A stretch of 10,386 bases of DNA from assembly GCA_018826545.1 (NCBI GenBank), contig JAHKAL010000064.1:1-10386 (forward strand), written 5' to 3'. The notes beneath the pieces were generated by a model. It was not told where the DNA came from. It worked only from the letters and a program-made list of their open reading frames with translations, and did no database searches. Origin of the DNA: Patescibacteria group bacterium (GTDB taxonomy: Bacteria; Patescibacteriota; Microgenomatia; UBA8517). This document shows positions 6,861 through 10,386 of this stretch, in pieces. A program made the translations under genes and the position numbers. The stretch's first letter is position 1. Every line of letters begins with the position of its first letter.

Positions 6861-6879
6861 ACTGTCAATATTATACAGT
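6861..6879. promoter_or_regulatory. Candidate AbiEi operator (inverted repeat over the -10)
   Basis: ACTGT (6861-6865) and ACAGT (6875-6879) are perfect inverted arms separated by 9 bases. They span the abiE -10 and predicted start point. Position and architecture fit autorepression by AbiEi, but the arms are only 5 bases long. Confidence 0.4.
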
Positions 6880-6896
6880 TTAAGTAATCGTGTCAA
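6868..6896 (-). promoter_or_regulatory. abiE promoter whose -35 lies in the IS end
   Basis: On the minus strand a perfect TTGACA (6896-6891) is followed by 17 bases and TAATAT (6873-6868). An overlapping TATAAT (6875-6870) would give a short 15-base spacer. The -35 contains the TGA stop of the transposase remnant and the probable terminal bases of the IS, so the promoter seems to be a hybrid of IS and host DNA. Transcription would begin at about 6861-6863, immediately before the ATG at 6858. Confidence 0.6.
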
Positions 6897-7135
6897 GTAA
6901 TTGTACGGGGCCAGTACATATTCGACATTCCTCCTTCCTGGATAAGATAGTCTATGGGTGTCATATAGTTTAGAGATTGATGAACTCTTTCTAGATTGTA
7001 GAATAATAAATAATCGGCTAGTTTAAAAGAGAATTCTTTGGGATTGTGGATTAGGTGAAGGTTTTGATCAATAAACTCTTCCTGCAAACTTCTGTTAAAT
7101 CTTTCTACTACTCCATTTATTTTGGGACATCTTTT
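6891..7135 (-). mobile_element. Remnant of an IS with DDE integrase (IS481-like)
   Basis: The remnant spans the 3' end of a transposase gene and what may be the terminal repeat, TGTCAAGTAATTGTACGGGG, starting at 6891. IS elements of this group commonly begin with TGT. The other end is lost: the left part of the transposase and its terminal repeat are absent, and the sequence runs into the 799-residue protein gene near 7117-7135. No target-site duplication can be defined. The family name is a judgement from the integrase tail only. Confidence 0.6.
6893..7135 (-). pseudogene. Transposase C-terminal fragment (DDE integrase core)
   Basis: Eighty codons remain. CPKINGVVERFNRSLQEEF near the start carries the catalytic glutamate of the DDE triad within the N-G-x-x-E-R-F-N motif. 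Further on, ADYLLFYNLERVHQSLNYMT is the typical integrase tail, and the frame ends MYWPRTIT and TGA. Full-length relatives are about 300 or more residues, and the two catalytic aspartates and the N-terminal helix-turn-helix are missing, so it cannot be active. Its 5' part overlaps the end of the downstream-reading 799-residue gene in another frame. Its stop codon lies inside the abiE -35 box. Confidence 0.85.
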
Positions 7136-9516
7136 TTCTTTTTTACTAAAATGGGTAAGAATCTTTTTCCATCCATTCTTTTTCTTAAACAGTAGATAAA
7201 AAGGAGCAGTAATAAGGATGTCCCAAAAATATAAGGTAAATATTTTCTTTTGTTAACTAACCAATTGCTACTACTTCCCAATACTTCTTCTGATTCCAAA
7301 TTATCCGCCAAAACTTCGCTGCCCAGTGAACCAGCATAATCTTTAAGTTTGATTAGAAAACTTGAACTTACCCAATTAGTTGAAATCTCATCACCGTTTT
7401 CACTTTTTCCTTTTGCTTGAGCAGAAATATAATATTCACCAGCTGGCAATTCTTCTATTAATCCTATTGAAAAATCAATCTCAATTTTTTCACCCGGCTT
7501 TAAATCTCCTAAATCCCAATCCATTGGAATTGCCGACATAGGATAGTCATTCGAAAGAGAACCATCAACTTTAACATCATGTGCAATAAAAGGGCTTTGA
7601 TTTACAACAATTATCCTAGCCAAAACCGTATCTCCAGGATAAACAAATTCATTGACATTATTCCAAACATCTATTTTTAAATCTGGAGTTCTTTTGTCTT
7701 TTTCACTTTCAGAAGAAGATAGAATTAAAGTAGTATCGAAAGCAATATTGTTGGCTTTCGATAATTCTTCTTCAGCAGAGGAAACTGAGACGGAAGCGTT
7801 AATTTGTGTATTTACCAAAACTGTTGATGAGATTACTCCATCAATTTCATAGGAATAACTTTCTCCAGGAGCCAACTGGGCTATATGACGATTAATTTCG
7901 GAAAAATTAACAACATCTGATGATACTGTAAAATCAGTATCAATTCCTTTTATTTTTGCTTTCCCTTGGTTGGAAACTGAAACAATATATTTTTGAGAAG
8001 ATCCAGCCGTTGTTGAATCTTTATTGTCGGTAAGTGAAACCTGTAAATCCGGATAGGCAACATTAAGATCACCAAACCAATTACCCAAGATATTTAAAAT
8101 TCCTAAGAAAACCGATCCCCCGACTCCAACAAAATTCGCCAAAGTAACATCATTGGCCAAAGAAAAAGCATCTCCTGATCTAATATTCCCATTTCCTTTA
8201 AGAGTTGCATTTCCGCTTTTGGAATCAGCGCTAGTTTGGCTTTTAATTTCCGCTTTCTGATTGGTTATAACCGTCAAGCTACCCTCTTTCCCCAATTCTT
8301 CCTTAGCCTCTTTTTCCTTTTCTAAGATTTCTGTTCCTTTGTCCAATGTTCTTATCGATCCCGGCTCATCCCAATTTTTTAAAGATCCACTCCAATTACC
8401 GTAATTATTTAAAAGCAACCAAACCCAAACATTACTGATTTTTACCAAATTGGTTAAAGAAGCAGTATTGGCAATCGAGGTTGCATCTCCAGTTATTACC
8501 GTTCCCTCTCCTTCCAATAAAACCTCTCCTGAGGTTGCATTTGCCTGGTTTGAAGAATCAAGATTTGCCTGCTGATTATTAATAATTTCTAAATTACCTG
8601 GTAGAGTTAGAGTCTGCATCTGATTTATGTTCGGAATTAAAATATCTCCCAAAAAATCCCCAAGAATATTAATTACAAAAACTGTGGAAGTTTCACCAAC
8701 TAAATTAAGATTAGTTAAATTAACAGAGTTGGCAACAGCAACAACCGGGCCAGTTTCTAAATTGGCCAAATCTGCCTCCACTAGAGCATTGCCGCTACCC
8801 GCTTCTGCTTGTGTTTGTAAATTGATATTTGCATCCTGAGAAACAGAGATAACACTATCCTGCGGCAAAGAAACATCCTGACTAAGTAAATTTTCATAAA
8901 GAGTATAAAGGTTGATATCTTTAGATTCTTCCCCCGTTATTGTATTTAAATATAAAAGCGTATCAGCCCCGACAACATTGAGGTTAGTAAGATTAACATT
9001 ATCAGCAACTGCCAAAGCAAAGCCGGTTAAAACGTCTACTGTTCCGTCACTGACAATATCGGCTGCGCCGGAAAGAGTTGCTGTCGAAGAAGTCGAATTG
9101 ATTTTGGCGGTTTGATTAGTCATTGCTTCAAGATTAGCTGACTCTGTCGAACCGGAAACAGCCAGATTACTAGTATTAGTCAAAGTCTCACTTGCTGCTA
9201 CAGCATCTGCAGAGCCTGTTTGGGCAGAAAGAGTCTCACTTGAAACTTCAGCCGTAACCTCTCCTGAAGCTGCCTCTGCTGCCGTCTGGCTATCAACCGT
9301 TGCTTGTTCTTGAGAGTCAACTTTAACTGTCGATGCTTCATCTAAGCTTATTTTTGTTTGAGAAAGATTGGCTTCGGTTTGAGTTGAAGCTTGCGAGGCT
9401 GCATCTCCAGTTTGAAGAGTTTCTTCGGCTAAAACCACAACCGGATAGACGGTAGAAAAAACCGCCTGCCAAAGGGCAAGCAAAATAATAAAACTTCTGT
9501 AAAAATATTTTCTCAA
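7117..9516 (-). CDS. Large secreted, C-terminally anchored repeat protein with Ig-like domains
   Basis: The 799-residue protein has a signal peptide (1 to about 30, ending VVVLA-EE) and a Ser/Thr/Ala/Gln-rich lead. Repeats of a shared core follow at about 134-195, 226-291, 313-379 and 418-484, with a weaker one at 69-122. The pattern is Q-x-A ... SG-x-(A/V) ... TG-x-A ... AN-x-(V/A)-x-LTN. Three of these end in a hydrophobic L-N-x-x-G-(N/D)-x-x-G-(D/S) element. Two Ig-like domains (about 488-597 and 610-724) precede EVLADN...EEVLG, a helix at 760-777 and a lysine-rich tail. It should be exported and membrane-anchored. I know no functional name. The start is TTG, supported by AAGGAG 9 bases upstream. 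The last residues (KKKKDVPK) may derive from the adjoining IS remnant. Confidence 0.85.
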   Translation of the reverse strand: MRKYFYRSFIILLALWQAVFSTVYPVVVLAEETLQTGDAASQASTQTEANLSQTKISLDEASTVKVDSQEQATVDSQTAAEAASGEVTAEVSSETLSAQTGSADAVAASETLTNTSNLAVSGSTESANLEAMTNQTAKINSTSSTATLSGAADIVSDGTVDVLTGFALAVADNVNLTNLNVVGADTLLYLNTITGEESKDINLYTLYENLLSQDVSLPQDSVISVSQDANINLQTQAEAGSGNALVEADLANLETGPVVAVANSVNLTNLNLVGETSTVFVINILGDFLGDILIPNINQMQTLTLPGNLEIINNQQANLDSSNQANATSGEVLLEGEGTVITGDATSIANTASLTNLVKISNVWVWLLLNNYGNWSGSLKNWDEPGSIRTLDKGTEILEKEKEAKEELGKEGSLTVITNQKAEIKSQTSADSKSGNATLKGNGNIRSGDAFSLANDVTLANFVGVGGSVFLGILNILGNWFGDLNVAYPDLQVSLTDNKDSTTAGSSQKYIVSVSNQGKAKIKGIDTDFTVSSDVVNFSEINRHIAQLAPGESYSYEIDGVISSTVLVNTQINASVSVSSAEEELSKANNIAFDTTLILSSSESEKDKRTPDLKIDVWNNVNEFVYPGDTVLARIIVVNQSPFIAHDVKVDGSLSNDYPMSAIPMDWDLGDLKPGEKIEIDFSIGLIEELPAGEYYISAQAKGKSENGDEISTNWVSSSFLIKLKDYAGSLGSEVLADNLESEEVLGSSSNWLVNKRKYLPYIFGTSLLLLLFIYCLRKRMDGKRFLPILVKKKKDVPK
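8065..9312 (-). repeat. Protein-level repeat array in the large surface protein
   Basis: Five diverged units of roughly 55-68 residues, starting about 87-105 residues apart after the first, share SG-x-(A/V), TG-x-A and AN-x-x-x-L-T-N positions. Units 2-4 of the strong set end with VINILGDFLGDIL, LLLNNYGNWSGSL and LGILNILGNWFGDL. DNA identity between units is low, so the array is old. The neighbouring small protein has the same core positions. Confidence 0.65.
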
Positions 9517-9525
9517 TATATATTT

Positions 9526-9531
9526 CTCCTT
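9526..9531 (-). promoter_or_regulatory. Ribosome binding site deciding a TTG start
   Basis: AAGGAG on the minus strand, 9 bases before the TTG at 9516. There is no in-frame ATG nearby that would keep the signal peptide, so the TTG start of the 799-residue protein is well supported. Confidence 0.75.
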
Positions 9532-9547
9532 CTTTTTTACTTTGGGC

Positions 9548-9575
9548 TGAGTGAGGGGATTCTACCCCTCACTCA
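9548..9575. terminator. Perfect 11-bp hairpin between the two repeat-protein genes, no U-tract
   Basis: TGAGTGAGGGG (9548-9558) pairs perfectly with CCCCTCACTCA (9565-9575) around a 6-base loop. It lies in the 76-base gap after the small secreted protein and before the ribosome binding site of the large one. No T-run follows it on either strand (the minus strand continues GCCCAAAG), so it is not a classical intrinsic terminator. A partial terminator or a 3'-end stabiliser giving more small than large protein is likelier. Confidence 0.6.
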
Positions 9576-9592
9576 ATCTCACTTAAAACACT

Positions 9593-10084
9593 TTAATGTA
9601 CTTTGACATCAAAAATGTTTGCCCAAGCCTTAGTAAGTGAATCAGCTCCAGCAAAACCAGTAGTTTTCTCACCTCCACCAATTTTTATCTTGCCGAAGTG
9701 CCTATTGTCTTTTACTTTGACTTTAATATCACCACTAAAAGCACTAGCATCGGTTATCAAGGTCTGTTCGGCGGCTTCGCCCTTATTGATAACTTTAGCC
9801 GATAAACTTTCGACGTCGGTTGTAAACTGGTTGGCAATTGCTCTCGTTGTCGAAAAAGCTTGTACATCACCAGTTGTCATTAATCCTCCACCAAGTTTGA
9901 TCCTGCCGAAGTGCTTATTGTCTTTTACTGAAAGCTTGACATCACCACTGATAGCAGCTGCCATTGTGGTAATCTCTTGCCTGGCATCGCCTTTATTGAT
10001 AACTTTTACATCATAAGCAAAGACTGCACCTGTCGAAGCTAAGATTAAAGCTCCTACTCCAACTAAACTTGCAATTTTTCTCAT
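9593..10084 (-). CDS. Small secreted two-repeat protein (putative surface fibre or sheath subunit)
   Basis: The 163-residue protein has a clear signal peptide with a likely cut after VFA (residue 23), leaving about 140 residues. The mature part is two copies of a 71-residue unit (27-87 and 97-158). Each unit has KVINKG, A-x-SGD(V/I)K, VKDN(K/R)HFG(R/K)IK(L/I)GGG, TTG and A-(I/W)-AN. There is no anchor and no cysteine. The SGD...TG...AN core is the same as in the 799-residue protein encoded next, so the two probably share a fold and act together at the surface. AGGAGGTGA upstream of the ATG is close to a perfect anti-16S match and suggests high output. I recognise no named family; a self-assembling subunit is inference. 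Confidence 0.82.
   Translation of the reverse strand: MRKIASLVGVGALILASTGAVFAYDVKVINKGDARQEITTMAAAISGDVKLSVKDNKHFGRIKLGGGLMTTGDVQAFSTTRAIANQFTTDVESLSAKVINKGEAAEQTLITDASAFSGDIKVKVKDNRHFGKIKIGGGEKTTGFAGADSLTKAWANIFDVKVH
9611..10006 (-). repeat. Tandem internal duplication, 213-base period
   Basis: The two halves of the small secreted protein gene are still alike at DNA level. On the plus strand TGCCGAAGTG begins at both 9691 and 9904, exactly 213 bases (71 codons) apart. It continues through ATTGTCTTTTACT in both copies, with a single C/T difference in between. Confidence 0.85.
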
Positions 10085-10094
10085 ATTTTTTTCA

Positions 10095-10100
10095 CCTCCT
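10095..10100 (-). promoter_or_regulatory. Very strong ribosome binding site
   Basis: AGGAGG within AAAGGAGGTGA, 10 bases before the ATG at 10084. It is the best Shine-Dalgarno in the window. I found no convincing promoter between it and the terminator at 10132-10161. Confidence 0.8.
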
Positions 10101-10131
10101 TTCTTTTATTAATCAATTAGAATTTTCAAAT

Positions 10132-10161
10132 AAAAAAGCGAATCCCCCTTAAGAGATTCGC
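10132..10161 (-). terminator. Intrinsic terminator after the DUF2292-like gene
   Basis: On the minus strand GCGAATC (10161-10155) pairs with GATTCGC (10144-10138) across a 10-base loop, followed directly by six T residues (10137-10132). It lies about 30 bases after the stop of the 58-aa gene and upstream of the small secreted protein gene. It would insulate the two, or act as an attenuator for the latter. Confidence 0.75.
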
Positions 10162-10192
10162 CTACGTTTGCGCCCAGCAAAAAATTTAATAA

Positions 10193-10369
10193 TTACTTAT
10201 CATCAAAACTATTCAAACTATGATTGGTTTTATTGATTTCTCTTTTTGTAATCTGTGTCACTTTGTGGTCTTGAACAAATATCTCCAAACTTCCCCAGCC
10301 ATTAAGATCTTTAAGTGAAGATATAATCTCTGAAACTAATCCGTCACCGTTTTTGTATTGTTTTTTCAT
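10193..10369 (-). CDS. DUF2292-like small protein
   Basis: The 58-residue protein runs from ATG (10369) to TAA (10195-10193). The core SEIISSLKDLNGWGSLEIF (13-31), then VQDHKVTQITKRE, resembles the short DUF2292 family, whose members read like 'LL-x-ALK-x-L-x-x-G-S-V-x-I-x-VQDG-x-V-x-QIE-x-x-E'. Those proteins are about 50-65 residues, cytosolic and of unknown function, so this one is full length. The glycine of VQDG is His here. There is no Shine-Dalgarno, but a TATAAA at the window edge would place the transcript start about 5 bases before the ATG. A good terminator follows. It is probably a separate unit from the surface-protein genes. Confidence 0.75.
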   Translation of the reverse strand: MKKQYKNGDGLVSEIISSLKDLNGWGSLEIFVQDHKVTQITKREINKTNHSLNSFDDK

Positions 10370-10380
10370 AATTTATTTTA

Positions 10381-10386
10381 TTTATA
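10381..10386 (-). promoter_or_regulatory. Possible -10 box of the DUF2292-like gene
   Basis: TATAAA on the minus strand at the window edge; the -35 would be outside the window. The predicted start near 10374 leaves a leader of about 5 bases, in line with the other short-leader genes here. Confidence 0.3.

Noticed and set aside
9603..10016. 137-codon plus-strand open frame opposite the small secreted protein
   Set aside because: It mirrors the repeat gene on the other strand, has no ribosome binding site, and its apparent repeats follow from the duplicated sense strand. The sense product has a signal peptide and a perfect Shine-Dalgarno.
7117..10084. True curli (CsgA/CsgB) system
   Set aside because: Gene order and repeats invite the comparison, but the curlin S-x5-Q-x4-N-x5-Q pattern is absent and no CsgG, CsgE or CsgF-like gene is seen.
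10164..10180. TTTGC/GCAAA inverted repeat before the terminator
   Set aside because: Five-base arms with a five-base loop; expected by chance in this composition and has no positional logic.
1..10386. CRISPR arrays, tRNA or rRNA genes, replication or attachment sites
   Set aside because: I scanned for regularly spaced direct repeats, cloverleaf-like arms and conserved rRNA stretches and saw none. The only regular repeats are the heptamer array and the protein-coding repeats.

Overview
The window looks like part of a Candidate Phyla Radiation (Patescibacteria) genome, most likely Microgenomates. It is AT-rich and densely packed. It encodes many short membrane-anchored proteins whose anchors follow a 'PEVLG/EEVLG' stretch, and surface proteins built on an 'SG...TGDA...AN' repeat. 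The lineage is inferred from style and gene content; no rRNA or ribosomal gene is present. TGA is used as a normal stop (rmlA, transposase remnant), which argues against the UGA-glycine code of Gracilibacteria/SR1.

Region 1 (1-4968) is ordinary cell-envelope metabolism. On the minus strand, rmlA (long form with a left-handed beta-helix tail), rmlB and the 5' end of rmlC form a tight operon for dTDP-4-keto-6-deoxyglucose/rhamnose precursors. A YkuK-type RNase H-like gene lies just upstream of it. Divergent from ykuK on the plus strand is a GalU-like nucleotidyltransferase. Its 3' end overlaps by 11 bases a convergent minus-strand pair: a CAP-domain membrane protein followed one base later by a three-helix small membrane protein.

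Region 2 (about 4969-7135) is a scar zone. It holds two 5'-truncated membrane-protein remnants joined head to head (5037-5494), a compact AbiEi/AbiEii type IV toxin-antitoxin operon (5499-6858), and an IS remnant (6891 to about 7135) that keeps only the last 80 codons of a DDE integrase. The outer end of the IS carries a perfect TTGACA that appears to serve as the -35 box of the abiE promoter.

Region 3 (7117-10369) holds the most interesting pair: a small secreted protein of two tandem 71-residue repeats with a near-ideal ribosome binding site, then a hairpin, then a 799-residue secreted, membrane-anchored protein. The large protein carries at least four (probably five) repeats with the same core pattern plus two Ig-like domains. 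They look like a surface fibre or sheath subunit and its cell-anchored partner, apparently undescribed in function. A 58-aa DUF2292-like gene ending in a good intrinsic terminator lies upstream.

Across the window, several cytosolic genes (rmlA, ykuK, galU, abiEi, perhaps the DUF2292 gene) have promoter-like boxes so close to their start codons that the transcripts would be leaderless or nearly so. The three envelope genes with visible Shine-Dalgarno sequences (CAP protein and both repeat proteins) include two that use TTG starts.
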